In this document: positions 24,446 to 32,999 of the stretch, piece after piece | Position numbering within the stretch: position 1 is the first letter of the stretch | Layout of the letters: each line of letters begins with the position of its first letter | Assembly: GCA_003220935.1 (NCBI GenBank) | Contig: QHTT01000075.1 | Coordinates: 1-43,598 of the forward strand | Reading direction: 5' to 3' | Origin: Gemmatimonadota bacterium | GTDB lineage: Bacteria; Gemmatimonadota; Gemmatimonadetes; Gemmatimonadales; GWC2-71-9 | Length of the DNA: 43,598 nucleotides | Position numbers and translations under genes: made by a program | The notes under the pieces: generated by a model | Told to the model about the DNA's origin: nothing | The model's input: only the letters and a program-made list of their open reading frames with translations | Databases searched by the model: none

Positions 24446-24477
24446 GCGCGCACCGCGGTGCCGCCGCCTTACACGCG

Positions 24478-24517
24478 CCGCGCCGGGCCGCCTCGAGCGA
24501 CCCGGCGCGGTCGTTTT
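24478..24517 (+). terminator. Terminator of the sigma operon
   Basis: A 10-bp stem, CCGCGCCGGG (24478-24487) and CCCGGCGCGG (24501-24510), with a 13-base loop, followed by TCGTTTT. It lies 32 bases after the last gene of the sigma operon and before metE. It fits an intrinsic terminator with a short T tract. Confidence 0.6.
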
Positions 24518-24562
24518 CACAGCACTCCCCTCGGCACTCGCCCTCGCTAGATTCCCCTTCCC

Positions 24563-26854
24563 ATGACCATCGCTCATAATCTTGGCTTCCCACCGCTGGG
24601 CGCGCATCGCGAACTGAAGCGCGCCACCGAGGGCTACTGGAGCGGCAAAGTGCCACAGGCGGCGTTGCTCCAGACCGGCGCGGAGCTGCGGGCTGCGCAC
24701 TGGCGGCTGCAGCGCGACGCAGGCGTCGATCTCATTCCGTCGAACGACTTCTCTTATTACGACCGGGTGCTCGACGCCTGTGCCATGGTCGGCGCCGTTC
24801 CGACGCGCTACGGGTGGTCGGGCGGCTCGTTCGACCTCGACACCTACTTCGCGATGGCGCGGGGCGTTCAGTCGGGTGGGCGCGACGTGACGGCGATGGA
24901 GATGACGAAATGGTTCGATACGAACTACCACTACATCGTGCCCGAGTTCGAGCCGGGCCAGACCTTCCGCCTCGCGTCGACCAAGGTCGTCGATGAGTTC
25001 ACCGAGGCGAAGGCGCTCGGCTTCCACACGAAGCCGGTGCTGATCGGTCCCGTGACGTTCCTGCTGCTCGGCAAGACCCGGGCCGGGCGGGTCGACCGCC
25101 TCGACCTGGTCGACGCGCTGCTGCCAGTGTACGCCGACGTCCTGGGGCGGCTCGACGCGGCGGGCGCCACGTGGGTGCAGATCGACGAGCCGTGCCTCGC
25201 GCTCGATCGCACGCCTGCGGAACGAGCGGCATACGTTCGGGCCTATCGCTTCCTGGCCGACCGGGCCCACGGCCTGAAGCTGCTGGTCACGACGTACTTC
25301 GCGGGCCTCGACGACAACCTGGCGACGGCGCGCGAGCTACCGGTGGCGGGGTTGCACGTCGATCTGGTGCGGGCGGGTGGAGGGCAGCTCGACCAGCTGC
25401 TCAAGGCGTGGCCCAAGGGTCGGGTGCTCTCGCTGGGGGTGATCGACGGGCGCAATATCTGGCGCGCCGATCTCGCCACGGCGCTCGGGCAGCTCGAGCG
25501 CGCGCGGGAGCGGATCGGCGCCGATGACCTCTGGGTGGCGCCGTCGTGCTCGCTACTACACGTCCCGGTCGACCTGGATCTGGAGCACCGGCTCGACGCG
25601 CAGCTCAAGAGCTGGCTCGCGTTCGCCACGCAGAAGCTGGTCGAGGTGGCCACGCTGGCGCGGGCGATACGCGACGGCCGCGCGGCGGTGGCGGCGGAGC
25701 TGGAGGCGAACGCTCGGCTGATCGCCGGCCGCCGCTCGTCGCGGCGGATCCACGAGCCAGCTGTCAAGCAGCGCGCGGCCGGCGTGAGCGAGAAGGACAT
25801 GCGTCGCGCCTCGCCGCACGCCACGCGTCGCAAGCGACAGCTGCGTCTGCCGCTCTTTCCCACGACGACGATCGGTTCGTTCCCGCAGACAGCTGAAGTG
25901 CGGGCGGCGCGGAAGCAGCTCCATGACGGCAAGCTGACGCCGCAGGAGTACGACGCCTTTATCGCCGATCAGATCGCGCGCACGCTCAAGCTGCAGGAGG
26001 AGCTGGGGCTCGACGTGCTGGTGCACGGCGAGTTCGAGCGGAACGACATGGTCGAGTACTTCGGCGAGCAACTCCAGGGCTTCGCCTTCACCGAGCACGG
26101 CTGGGTGCAGTCGTACGGCACGCGCTACGTGAAGCCGCCGCTCATCTACGGCGACGTGTCGCGCCCCAAGCCGATGACCGTGCGCTGGAGCACCTACGCG
26201 CAGTCCAGGACCTCGAAGCCGGTGAAGGGGATGCTCACCGGTCCGGTGACCATCCTGCAGTGGTCGTTCGTGCGCGACGATCAGCCGCGCGCCGAGACGG
26301 CGAAGCAGCTGGCGCTCGCCATCCGCGACGAAGTGAAGGACCTCGAGGCCGCGGGGATCCGCGTGATCCAGATCGACGAACCGGCCCTGCGCGAGGGCCT
26401 GCCGCTGCGGCGGGCGGAATGGCCGGCGTACCTCGACTGGGCGGTGAACGCGTTCCGCCTCGCGACCGGCAGCGTGTCGGACGCGACCCAGATCCACACC
26501 CACATGTGCTACAGCGAGTTCAACGACGTCATCCGCGTGATCGAGAAAATGGACGCCGACGTCATCTCGATCGAGAATGCGCGCTCGGGCTCAGAGCTGC
26601 TCGAGGCACTTAAAGAGTACAAATACCCGAACGAGATCGGTCCGGGGGTCTACGACATCCACTCGCCGCGCGTGCCGAGCGCGGCGGAGATCGGGGCGGC
26701 CCTGAAGCGGATGCAGGGCGTGCTCAACGACCGCCAGATCTGGGTGAACCCGGACTGCGGACTGAAGACCCGCGGCTGGGAGGAGACGCTCCAGGCGCTA
26801 CGCAACATGGTGCAGGCGGCGCGCCAGCTGCGACCGGTGCCCACCGGGGGTTGA
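24563..26854 (+). CDS. metE: Cobalamin-independent methionine synthase
   Basis: A 763-residue protein, the usual MetE length. It transfers the methyl group of 5-methyltetrahydropteroyltri-glutamate to homocysteine, the last step of methionine synthesis, in the cytosol. Two homologous barrels are visible. The N-terminal one starts [20 protein letters not shown] and includes [14 protein letters not shown]. The C-terminal one starts [20 protein letters not shown]. The zinc ligands are all present in the C-terminal barrel: His and Cys in [10 protein letters not shown], Glu in ISIENARSG, and Cys in [15 protein letters not shown]. The ATG at 24563 has no clear Shine-Dalgarno sequence. No SAM or cobalamin riboswitch is apparent in the 117 bases upstream, which instead hold the previous operon's terminator. 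Confidence 0.95.
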   Translation: MTIAHNLGFPPLGAHRELKRATEGYWSGKVPQAALLQTGAELRAAHWRLQRDAGVDLIPSNDFSYYDRVLDACAMVGAVPTRYGWSGGSFDLDTYFAMARGVQSGGRDVTAMEMTKWFDTNYHYIVPEFEPGQTFRLASTKVVDEFTEAKALGFHTKPVLIGPVTFLLLGKTRAGRVDRLDLVDALLPVYADVLGRLDAAGATWVQIDEPCLALDRTPAERAAYVRAYRFLADRAHGLKLLVTTYFAGLDDNLATARELPVAGLHVDLVRAGGGQLDQLLKAWPKGRVLSLGVIDGRNIWRADLATALGQLERARERIGADDLWVAPSCSLLHVPVDLDLEHRLDAQLKSWLAFATQKLVEVATLARAIRDGRAAVAAELEANARLIAGRRSSRRIHEPAVKQRAAGVSEKDMRRASPHATRRKRQLRLPLFPTTTIGSFPQTAEVRAARKQLHDGKLTPQEYDAFIADQIARTLKLQEELGLDVLVHGEFERNDMVEYFGEQLQGFAFTEHGWVQSYGTRYVKPPLIYGDVSRPKPMTVRWSTYAQSRTSKPVKGMLTGPVTILQWSFVRDDQPRAETAKQLALAIRDEVKDLEAAGIRVIQIDEPALREGLPLRRAEWPAYLDWAVNAFRLATGSVSDATQIHTHMCYSEFNDVIRVIEKMDADVISIENARSGSELLEALKEYKYPNEIGPGVYDIHSPRVPSAAEIGAALKRMQGVLNDRQIWVNPDCGLKTRGWEETLQALRNMVQAARQLRPVPTGG

Positions 26855-26886
26855 ACGCATCCGCAAGCCACAGCATACTTCGCCAT

Positions 26887-27501
26887 ATGGACGCCGAGAT
26901 CCGCATCACCGCCGAGCCGATCGACAACGCCCACTGCAAGTTCCTCGTGAGCCTGCCGGTGCACTCGGGCGGCGTGCGGCGGTTTGCGTCGTCCGAGGCG
27001 GCGCGAGGCTCGCCCCTCGCCGAGGCGATCTTCGCTATCCCGGGTGCAGAGGTCACCGAGGTGATCGTCTCGGGGAACCTCGTCACGGTGGTCAAGCGAA
27101 GCGCGGCGCCGTGGCAGGCGGTCGGTAAGTCGGTCGGCGCAGCGATCCGGTCCGCGCTCGCGAGCGGTCGCGCGGCCGTCGCGCCGAAGCCCGCGGGGGC
27201 GGCGGTGCCGGGCGGGGTCGACGACGACGCGCTCTACGACCGCGTGGCCGAGCTGTTCGACGCGCAGGTCAACCCGATGGTCGCCCGGCATGGGGGACGC
27301 GTCGAGCTGATCGACGTGCAGGACGCGGTGGTCATGCTCCGGATGGCCGGCGGCTGCCAGGGGTGCGGGATGGCGGATGTGACGCTGCGCCAAGGCATCG
27401 AGGCGATGCTTCAGCAGTCCGTCCCGGAAGTCAAAGGGATCGTCGACATCACCGATCATACGGCGGGCACCAACCCCTACTTCGCCGCCGCAAAAAAGTA
27501 A
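26887..27501 (+). CDS. Nfu-type Fe-S cluster scaffold/carrier
   Basis: A 204-residue protein. The first 85 residues fit the Nfu N-terminal domain ([20 protein letters not shown], then [20 protein letters not shown]). Residues about 120-200 form the NifU C-terminal domain ([20 protein letters not shown]) with the cluster-binding C-x2-C in [13 protein letters not shown]. It probably carries a [4Fe-4S] cluster between subunits of a dimer and delivers it to client enzymes. The ATG at 26887 is chosen over an in-frame TTG at 26851 that overlaps the end of metE. It precedes the ATP-grasp gene by ten bases. Fe-S clients in this window include the radical SAM enzyme and the ferredoxin. Confidence 0.88.
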   Translation: MDAEIRITAEPIDNAHCKFLVSLPVHSGGVRRFASSEAARGSPLAEAIFAIPGAEVTEVIVSGNLVTVVKRSAAPWQAVGKSVGAAIRSALASGRAAVAPKPAGAAVPGGVDDDALYDRVAELFDAQVNPMVARHGGRVELIDVQDAVVMLRMAGGCQGCGMADVTLRQGIEAMLQQSVPEVKGIVDITDHTAGTNPYFAAAKK

Positions 27502-27522
27502 GGGCACGGCAATGCCGTGTCC
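27502..27522. repeat. Hairpin covering the start codon of the ATP-grasp gene
   Basis: GGGCACGGCA and TGCCGTGTCC flank a single A, a near-perfect inverted repeat with one G-T pair. The ATG of the next gene (27512) sits in the middle. The core resembles the larger palindrome at 28777-28804 (GGCA-TGCC centre with GC-rich arms). Confidence 0.5.
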
Positions 27523-28780
27523 ATCCAAGCCCCGCCTGCTGCTGCTCCTTCCGACCGCCACCTATCGCGCCGCGGCGTTCGTGGAGGCGGCGCGCCGCTT
27601 GGGTGTCGAGCTCACGGTCGCGTCCGAGCTGCCCAGCACCTTCCAGCAGGCCCAACCCGACAGGCTCGTCACGCTCGACTTCTCCGACCCGGAGCGAGCG
27701 GCGCAGCAGGCGTACCAGTTCGCGCGGACGCACGCGATCGCCGGCGTGACCGGCGTGGACGACACCGCCGCCGTCGTGGCCGCGGCGATCGCCGAGCGCC
27801 TGGGGCTCAGGGGCAACCCCGTGTCGGCCGCCCTCGCGGCACGCGACAAGCACCTGCAGCGGAAGGAGCTCGCCCGGCGCGGCGTGCCGGTGCCGCGGTT
27901 CGAACTGCACGAGCTGGGTGAAGACGTGTCGGATCTGGCCGCGCGCATGCACTACCCGTGCGTGCTCAAGCCGTTGCGGCTCTCGGCCTCGCGCGGTGTG
28001 ATTCGCGCCGACGACCCGCCGGGATTCGTGGCGGCGTTCGCGCGACTCCAACAGATCCTCGAGCAGCCCGACGTGGCGGCGTGCGGCGGCTGGACGCGGT
28101 ACGTCCTGGTCGAAGACTTCGTCCCGGGACCCGAGGTGGCGCTCGAGGGTCTCGTGATCGAAGGCCGGCTCCATGTGCTTGCGCTGTTCGACAAGCCCGA
28201 CCCGCTCGACGGCCCCTTCTTCGAGGAGACCATTTACCTCACACCATCGCGCTTACCGGAGCCGGCCCGGCGGGTCATCGTCGAGTGCGGGCAGGCGGCC
28301 GTCGCTGCGCTGGGTGTGCGGGAGGGGCCGATCCACGCCGAGCTGCGCTACAACGCGGGGGGGCCATGGCTGATCGAGCTCGCGGCGCGCTCCATCGGCG
28401 GTAGGTGTAGTGCCGTGCTGCGGTTTACGGCCGGGGAAAGGGGAAGGGGGAAGGGGTGTGCGTCACTCGAGGAGTTAATCATTCGTCACGCCGTTGGCCT
28501 GCCGATCCCGTCGCTCGAGAGGGAGCAGTGCGCCGCCGGCGTCGTGATGATTCCTGTACCGGGAGCGGGCGTTTTGCGCGAGGTGCGGGGCATCGCTGAG
28601 GCGCGTGCCGTGCCGCTCGTCGAGGACGTGGTGATCACGGCGCACCCCGACCAGCCGCTCGTACCCTGGCCCGAAGGGTCGCGCTACCCGGGGTTCATCT
28701 TTGCGCGGGGGGAGACACCGGAAGCGGTCGAGGCAGCGCTGCGGGCCGCCCACGGCCGGCTCACGTTTGTCTTGGGGTAG
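27512..28780 (+). CDS. ATP-grasp carboxylate-amine/thiol ligase family protein
   Basis: A 422-residue ATP-grasp enzyme, probably cytosolic. The N-terminal pre-ATP-grasp fold (about 8-115) contains [20 protein letters not shown] and [20 protein letters not shown]. The ATP-grasp core has the Lys-bearing strand [16 protein letters not shown], the adenine-contact segment [20 protein letters not shown], and the metal-binding end [20 protein letters not shown]. The C-terminal part ([20 protein letters not shown]) resembles the lid region of BacD-type ligases that join amino acids or make small peptides. Product unknown. A purine-run insertion encodes GERGRGKG at about 309-316, between two conserved segments. 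Its stop codon TAG lies in a 28-base palindrome. Confidence 0.82.
   Translation: MPCPSKPRLLLLLPTATYRAAAFVEAARRLGVELTVASELPSTFQQAQPDRLVTLDFSDPERAAQQAYQFARTHAIAGVTGVDDTAAVVAAAIAERLGLRGNPVSAALAARDKHLQRKELARRGVPVPRFELHELGEDVSDLAARMHYPCVLKPLRLSASRGVIRADDPPGFVAAFARLQQILEQPDVAACGGWTRYVLVEDFVPGPEVALEGLVIEGRLHVLALFDKPDPLDGPFFEETIYLTPSRLPEPARRVIVECGQAAVAALGVREGPIHAELRYNAGGPWLIELAARSIGGRCSAVLRFTAGERGRGKGCASLEELIIRHAVGLPIPSLEREQCAAGVVMIPVPGAGVLREVRGIAEARAVPLVEDVVITAHPDQPLVPWPEGSRYPGFIFARGETPEAVEAALRAAHGRLTFVLG
28433..28456 (+). repeat. Polypurine run inside the ATP-grasp gene
   Basis: A 24-base run of G and A only, made of GGGGAAA and GGGGAA-like units, in frame within the ATP-grasp gene and encoding Gly, Arg, Lys and Glu residues. 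A similar run occurs at 33254-33277 in another gene. Confidence 0.6.
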
Positions 28781-28804
28781 GGGCGCGGCATGCCGCGCCC
28801 CTAC
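28777..28804. terminator. 28-base perfect palindrome between convergent genes
   Basis: Two 14-base arms (GTAGGGGCGCGGCA and its complement) meet at the centre with no loop. It overlaps the TAG of the ATP-grasp gene (28778-28780) and ends one base before the methyltransferase gene on the other strand. It shares both arms' outer ten bases with the terminator at 21933-21960, so it is one copy of a dispersed element that likely ends transcription from both sides. Confidence 0.6.
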
Positions 28805-28805
28805 A

Positions 28806-29627
28806 TCATACGGCGGTGGCCACGCACTCGAGCCAGTTGCGCGGCACGCTGTGGAAGCCCGTCTCATCCATGGCGCGCCGCAGGCCTTCCTGGAGTGCCT
28901 TCGAGCCTTCCTCCAGCGGCACCCCGGGCAGCGCGCCCTCGATGAAGAGGGAGAAGCGCCCGATGTCCTCAATGCTCTCCGGCGTCATCTCGATGCGCAC
29001 GAGCTCGACGCTCGGCCGCGAGAATCCGGCGTGGACGCACAGCTCGGCGTACTCGTCCGCGGTGAGAAACTGACGCGCGACGGCCGTAGCGGTGTGTTGC
29101 ACGTCCAGCCCGCGCTCCCGCAGCACCTGCACCGCTCGCACGACCCAGCGCCGCCAGAAGCCCGACGTCCCCTCGACATAGGCGCCGTTGAAGAACGTCG
29201 TGTTGAATGCGAACACGCCGCCCCGCTTCAGAACCTTGCGAATTTCCGCGATGACCTGGGCCTTATCGGGTACGAGGTGGATCGCGTTGAGGAAAACAAC
29301 GGCGTCGGCGGACGAGACGAGACGCGAGACCCACTCGGCACTGCCCTGGACGAAGTCGACGACTTTGGAGTGAATCGCGGCCCGCGCTTTAGTGAGCGCC
29401 GACGGGGACGGATCGATCCCGATCACCTTCGCGTTGCCGGCGTCGCCCAGCCGTTCCAGGATCAGCTTCGTGACCGCCCCCGGCCCGCACCCCAAGTCGA
29501 CAATCTTGCGGCGCCCGGGACAGATCACTCGCTCCACGATCCAGCGGTTGACCTCGGTGAAGAACGGATGCCGCGTGAACGCTTCAAACGAGAAGCGTTC
29601 GGACTCATCCACCGTGCGACTAGCCAT
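28806..29627 (-). CDS. Class I SAM-dependent methyltransferase
   Basis: A 273-residue soluble enzyme with the Rossmann methyltransferase fold. Motif I is IVDLGCGPGAVTKLIL (about 43-58). The acidic residue binding the ribose of SAM lies in VIGIDPSPSAL. Motif II-like SAEWVSRLVSSADAVVFLNA follows, then LKRGGVFAFNTTFF. The C-terminal 90 residues (PSVELVRIEMTPESIEDIGR) should form the substrate cap. The substrate cannot be deduced; small-molecule or quinone-type methyltransferases share this form. The gene is followed directly by the 28-base palindrome, and the lectin-like gene ends 13 bases upstream of its start on the same strand, so both are probably one transcript. Confidence 0.8.
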   Translation of the reverse strand: MASRTVDESERFSFEAFTRHPFFTEVNRWIVERVICPGRRKIVDLGCGPGAVTKLILERLGDAGNAKVIGIDPSPSALTKARAAIHSKVVDFVQGSAEWVSRLVSSADAVVFLNAIHLVPDKAQVIAEIRKVLKRGGVFAFNTTFFNGAYVEGTSGFWRRWVVRAVQVLRERGLDVQHTATAVARQFLTADEYAELCVHAGFSRPSVELVRIEMTPESIEDIGRFSLFIEGALPGVPLEEGSKALQEGLRRAMDETGFHSVPRNWLECVATAV

Positions 29628-29640
29628 GCGACCTCCCGTC

Positions 29641-30306
29641 CTACAGCTTGTGGATCCCGAGCGCGCTCAAGTGTACATCGAGATTGTGATTCACGCGATA
29701 GCCCACGATTCCCCGCGTGTCGAGTCCCGCCGCCGGGGCGGAGTAGACTTCCTTCCCATTCACCTGGAAGGTGACTTTCCCGCCGCGGACCAAAATGCTC
29801 AGCTCGTTCGTCGCCTGGCCGGCCGAGTCCGCCTTCACGACCGCGTCGCTTTCGGTCCAGTCGGGGGTGACCACGGCGGTCGAGTCGCCCGCGACGCGCC
29901 GCTTCACCAGGAACTTCCCGTCCCCCCGGACCAGGAAGTACGTGTACCGATTCTGGGCGTCGGCCAGATGGCGGCCGCCGATGAACAAGCCGTATGCCTC
30001 CGGATGGCGCGGGTTCTTGGTCTGAGTGAACGTCGCGACGACGTGGTAGTTGCCCGTGGCCTTATCCCGGTCGCGCCAGAGGACAACGGCCGGGCCGAGC
30101 GTTACGTGCATACCGCTCCCCATCGTGGTGATCTTCGCGTCGGAGAGCGTCCGGTTCTTGTCGGTCCTGGCGTGCCAACCGGTGGGGAGCGCCCCGCCCC
30201 CGGCGATCTTCACGTCGGGATCGCGCTCTTGGGCGAACGCCCTTACCGCGGGACCTAACCACAGCAGCATGCAGACGGCTGCAGCCGACAACGGGGTAGC
30301 ACGCAT
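29641..30306 (-). CDS. Exported concanavalin A-like/DUF1080-like protein
   Basis: A 221-residue exported protein. The ATG at 30306 gives the signal peptide MRATPLSAAAVCMLLWLGPA ending near AFAQ; a TTG seven codons upstream is also in frame but less likely. The mature part has the alternating strand pattern of a jelly-roll lectin/glucanase fold: YHVVATFTQTKNPRHPEAYG, then YTYFLVRGDGKFLVKRR, then TNELSILVRGGKVTFQVNGK, then GIVGYRVNHNLDVHLSALGI. This matches DUF1080-type sugar-binding domains in layout. There are no obvious catalytic acid pairs, so it is probably a binding protein. It is divergent from the sigma gene at 30405. Confidence 0.7.
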   Translation of the reverse strand: MRATPLSAAAVCMLLWLGPAVRAFAQERDPDVKIAGGGALPTGWHARTDKNRTLSDAKITTMGSGMHVTLGPAVVLWRDRDKATGNYHVVATFTQTKNPRHPEAYGLFIGGRHLADAQNRYTYFLVRGDGKFLVKRRVAGDSTAVVTPDWTESDAVVKADSAGQATNELSILVRGGKVTFQVNGKEVYSAPAAGLDTRGIVGYRVNHNLDVHLSALGIHKL

Positions 30307-30404
30307 CGGCAACCACGCCTCGCGCAACGGGAATAGGGCTAGACGGCCCCCGTAATGGTGCTAGTATGCAAAGCCCCACTACGTAAATCAAATGAAAAAT
30401 CTAA

Positions 30405-31001
30405 GTGACCCAGCCAAAACGTCTTAGTCAAGAGGCCGAGCGAACGCTAATTCGGCGCCTGAAGGCGCGGGACGAGCGGGCGCTGGAGGAGCTGTACGAC
30501 CTGCTGGCGCCGTGGGTGCTGGGCCTCGCCTTCCGAATCCTCCAGGACGAAGACGAGGCCGAGGAGGTCGTGGCAGACGCGTTCGCGCAGGTGTGGCGTC
30601 GCGTCGACAAGCACGAATCCGAGCGCGGGCCGCTGGTGCCGTGGATCCTCGCGATCGCGCGGAACCGGGCGCTGGATGCGCTGCGGCGGCGCCGGCGCTC
30701 GTGGCGCAAGGCCCAACGGTGGGAGCGGGCGCTGTCCGCGCAGCAGGGTGCCGACGCCGGACCCGCGCTCCACGAGGCCTCGGTGCCAGGCTGGCCCCTG
30801 CACCGCGAGGTGCATGCGGCGCTTGCGGCGCTGCCCGAGGAGCAGCGCCGCGTCGTGCTGCTCGCCTACTTCGAAGGACTGACGCACAGCGAGATTGCCC
30901 GGCGACTGGACCAGCCGCTCGGCACAGTGAAGACGCGGCTGCGGATCGCGCACCAGAAGCTGAGCGCAGCACTGGACCACTTGAGGGATTGGACGGCATG
31001 A
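30405..31001 (+). CDS. ECF-type sigma factor (SigK-like arrangement)
   Basis: A 198-residue sigma factor. Region 2 includes RDERALEELYDLLAPWVLGL, DEDEAEEVVADAFAQVWRRV and GPLVPWILAIARNRALDALR. Region 4 includes LAALPEEQRRVVLLAYFEGL and the helix-turn-helix HSEIARRLDQPLGTVKTRLR. The start is GTG at 30405 with no clear Shine-Dalgarno sequence. Together with the RskA-like protein encoded next (ATGA overlap) this is a typical SigK/RskA-type pair. Such factors usually respond to envelope or redox stress. The 98-base gap upstream is AT-richer than its surroundings and shared with the divergent lectin-like gene; a TAGTAT at 30362 might be part of a promoter. Confidence 0.92.
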   Translation: MTQPKRLSQEAERTLIRRLKARDERALEELYDLLAPWVLGLAFRILQDEDEAEEVVADAFAQVWRRVDKHESERGPLVPWILAIARNRALDALRRRRRSWRKAQRWERALSAQQGADAGPALHEASVPGWPLHREVHAALAALPEEQRRVVLLAYFEGLTHSEIARRLDQPLGTVKTRLRIAHQKLSAALDHLRDWTA

Positions 31002-31582
31002 CGGACTGGCTGGGCATGGCGGCGCATCCGAGAAGGCCGGGCCCCGAGCTGAAGGCGCGGGTACTCGGGCGCGCCCTGCAGCGGCCGCGCCGGATCTGGT
31101 CGGTTGCGGCGGCGGCGGCGTTCCTGCTGGCCATCGGCGGGGGCGGCGGCTATTGGGCCTCCCGCACGATCCGTGGCCTGCGCGCGGAGCGCGACACGCT
31201 CGCGGCCCGCCTCGCGGCGCTCCAGGACACCCTGGACAGCTTCATTCACGGGACGGCGACGCGGCTCGTGCAGGTGCCGGTGTCGACCGGAGGCCGGCTC
31301 GGCGCGGTCACCATCTTCGCCGACGGCGCGCGCCATCGCTGGCTGGTCCGCTGCGACGGCCTCGCTCCGAACGAGCCCGACCAGGCGTATCAGTTGTGGT
31401 TCATCACGGACAAGGGGATGAAGCCCGCGGCGCTCATGCCGATGGATCAGGAACGCCCCATGGTCATGGCGCTCGAGATGCCCGGGGGCGACGCGCGGGT
31501 GATGGGTGCGGCGATGAGCATCGAGCCCCGGGGGGGCTCGGCCGAGCCCCGCGGCCCGATGGTCTTCCACCTGCTGCTCTAG
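30998..31582 (+). CDS. RskA-like transmembrane anti-sigma factor
   Basis: A 194-residue membrane protein starting in the ATGA overlap with the sigma gene. A short cytoplasmic N terminus (about 1-30) precedes one membrane helix (IWSVAAAAAFLLAIGGGGGY, about 33-52) and a coiled-coil-like stretch (RTIRGLRAERDTLAARLAAL). The outer domain matches the C-terminal domain of anti-sigma-K factors: VTIFADGARHRWLVRCDGLA, then DQAYQLWFITDKGMKPAALM, ending MGAAMSIEPRGG and MVFHLLL. The N-terminal sigma-binding part is short, about 30 residues, compared with the usual 70 or more. Its TAG stop overlaps the stop of greA on the other strand within one CTAG. Confidence 0.82.
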   Translation: MTDWLGMAAHPRRPGPELKARVLGRALQRPRRIWSVAAAAAFLLAIGGGGGYWASRTIRGLRAERDTLAARLAALQDTLDSFIHGTATRLVQVPVSTGGRLGAVTIFADGARHRWLVRCDGLAPNEPDQAYQLWFITDKGMKPAALMPMDQERPMVMALEMPGGDARVMGAAMSIEPRGGSAEPRGPMVFHLLL

Positions 31583-32073
31583 ACTTTCTTCTCCGCGAGG
31601 TCGTGCACCGTCTCGAGCTCGACGATCTTGAGGCGCCGCTTCCCCAGCGGTAGCGTGATCGCCACCGCCTCGCCCACCTTGCCGCCCAACAGCGCCTTGC
31701 CGAGTGGTGAGGCCATGGAGACGGGCATCTCTGTCGCGTCGTCGTCGCCCTCGATGAACTCGCCAAGCGTGAGGGCGTAAGTCTCCCGCTTTTTCGTGTC
31801 GAGATCCTGCACCGTGACCCGCGAGCCAAAGCCCACGCGATCGCGCGGGATGTCGTCCTCCTTCACGCTGGAGAGTCTGGAGAGCCGGAGCCGAAGGTGC
31901 GAAGCGCGCGCCTGAGCGAACTGCTGCCGTTCGAGCGCCGCTTTGAATTCGGAGTTCTCGCGCAGGTCCCCGTGAGCGCGCGCCTTCTCGATCTCCTTCG
32001 GGAGGACGAAGTTGATCTCGTGATTGAGGCGCTCGACCTCGGCCTGCAGCTTCTGCTTGAGCTCGTCGATCAT
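31579..32073 (-). CDS. Transcription elongation factor GreA family
   Basis: A 164-residue protein, the standard GreA length. The N-terminal coiled coil (MIDELKQKLQAEVERLNHEI) includes the acidic tip (AHGDLRENSEFKAAL, where D and E residues coordinate the catalytic magnesium in the RNA polymerase channel). The C-terminal FKBP-like domain contains RVGFGSRVTVQDLDTKKRET, MPVSMASPLGKALLGGKVGE and LKIVELETVHDL. It rescues stalled RNA polymerase by stimulating transcript cleavage. The ATG at 32073 is used; the frame extends upstream through a repeat-rich gap. Slight differences from the E. coli form (FEGLAVVL-like core replaced) leave open whether it is GreA or a paralogue. Confidence 0.88.
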   Translation of the reverse strand: MIDELKQKLQAEVERLNHEINFVLPKEIEKARAHGDLRENSEFKAALERQQFAQARASHLRLRLSRLSSVKEDDIPRDRVGFGSRVTVQDLDTKKRETYALTLGEFIEGDDDATEMPVSMASPLGKALLGGKVGEAVAITLPLGKRRLKIVELETVHDLAEKKV

Positions 32074-32101
32074 GGTGACGGGAAAAGTAGCGTGGCCCGA
32101 C

Positions 32102-32144
32102 GCTACGACGCTACGTGGTACGGCGTAGGACGTAGCGTCGTAGC
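32102..32144. repeat. Inverted repeat of GCTACGAC units between divergent genes
   Basis: GCTACGACGCTACG (32102-32115) and its exact complement (32131-32144) form a 14-bp stem with a 15-base loop that itself contains GGCGTAGG. The unit CTACG recurs several times. It lies between the start of greA and the start of the Mrp-like gene and could act on either promoter, or be a mobile microrepeat. Confidence 0.6.
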
Positions 32145-32170
32145 AACCTACAACGCATCTTCTTACCATC

Positions 32171-32965
32171 ATGCCTCTCAACATCCGCACCTATCACGAC
32201 CTGACCGAACCCGACCGCTCCGGGCTGGCCGAGCAGATCGGCGCCCAGCGGCGCCGGGTGGCCGAGCGCTTGGCGGTGGTGGCCCGCGTCGTGGCGGTCA
32301 TGAGCGGTAAGGGGGGGGTGGGGAAGAGCTTCGTAACGGCCCAGCTCGCGCGGGCCCTGGCCCGGATGGGGCGCGCGGCAGGGGTGCTCGACGCGGACCT
32401 GAACGGCCCAACCGCACCTCGACTGCTCCGCCTCCCCGTTGCCAGTTGCACGTTGCACGACGGCGTCGTCGAGCCTGCCGTGAGCCCGGAGGGGGTTCGC
32501 TGCTTCTCCATGGGACTGCTCCTCGAGGACGGGCGCCCGCTGGCGTTCCGCGGCCCCGCCGCGGAGAGCTTCGTGTGGCGAGGAGCCCTCGAGGCCACGG
32601 CGTTGCGGGAGCTGCTCGCGGACGTGGCGTGGGGCCCGTTGGATGTCCTGCTCGTCGATTTGCCGCCCGGGATGCAGCGCCTCGCGGAGCTCGCCGAGCT
32701 GCTGCCGGCGCCGCCGGCGGTGCTCACGGTGACCATCCCGACCCCTGAGTCGCGCGACGCTGTCCGCCGCGCCATGCACGCCGCCCGCGCTGGCGGGTCG
32801 GAGCTCGTGGGCATCCTCGAGAACATGGTGGGGGGGGAGTTCGTGGGGAGCGCGGGTGAAGAGCTGGCCACCGAGTTTGGCATCCCCCTGCTCGCGCGAC
32901 TCCGATTTCATCCCAGCGTTCACGAATGGGACGGGCTCGCACACAGAGTCGTGGGGTCGGCGTGA
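32171..32965 (+). CDS. Mrp/NBP35-like P-loop ATPase lacking the Fe-S CxxC
   Basis: A 264-residue ATPase of the Mrp/MinD/ParA group. The deviant Walker A motif is S-G-K-G-G-V-G-K-S (45-53), with the signature Lys at 47. Switch I-like DADLNGPTAPRLL follows, and Walker B-like LDVLLVDLPPGMQR near 160. Canonical Mrp proteins have a C-x2-C after ILENM that bridges a [4Fe-4S] cluster in the dimer. Here the segment reads LENMVGGEFVGSAGEELATE with no Cys, so the protein cannot carry that cluster and must act as a plain ATPase or partner. It opens the PCP_red-domain cluster and precedes the zinc-ribbon protein by 34 bases. The start is ATG at 32171. Confidence 0.85.
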   Translation: MPLNIRTYHDLTEPDRSGLAEQIGAQRRRVAERLAVVARVVAVMSGKGGVGKSFVTAQLARALARMGRAAGVLDADLNGPTAPRLLRLPVASCTLHDGVVEPAVSPEGVRCFSMGLLLEDGRPLAFRGPAAESFVWRGALEATALRELLADVAWGPLDVLLVDLPPGMQRLAELAELLPAPPAVLTVTIPTPESRDAVRRAMHAARAGGSELVGILENMVGGEFVGSAGEELATEFGIPLLARLRFHPSVHEWDGLAHRVVGSA

Positions 32966-32968
32966 GAC

Positions 32969-32996
32969 ATTCCGCATTCCGCACTCCGTATTCCGC
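32969..32996 (+). repeat. Four tandem heptamers ahead of the zinc-ribbon gene
   Basis: ATTCCGC, ATTCCGC, ACTCCGT and ATTCCGC lie head to tail, followed by ACT and the ATG at 33000. They fill the whole gap after the Mrp-like stop codon and occupy the place where a Shine-Dalgarno sequence would lie. Confidence 0.7.
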
Positions 32997-32999
32997 ACT

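Noticed and set aside
24446..24562. SAM or cobalamin riboswitch in front of metE
   Set aside because: The gap is short and is mostly taken by the terminator of the previous operon; no conserved riboswitch core is visible.
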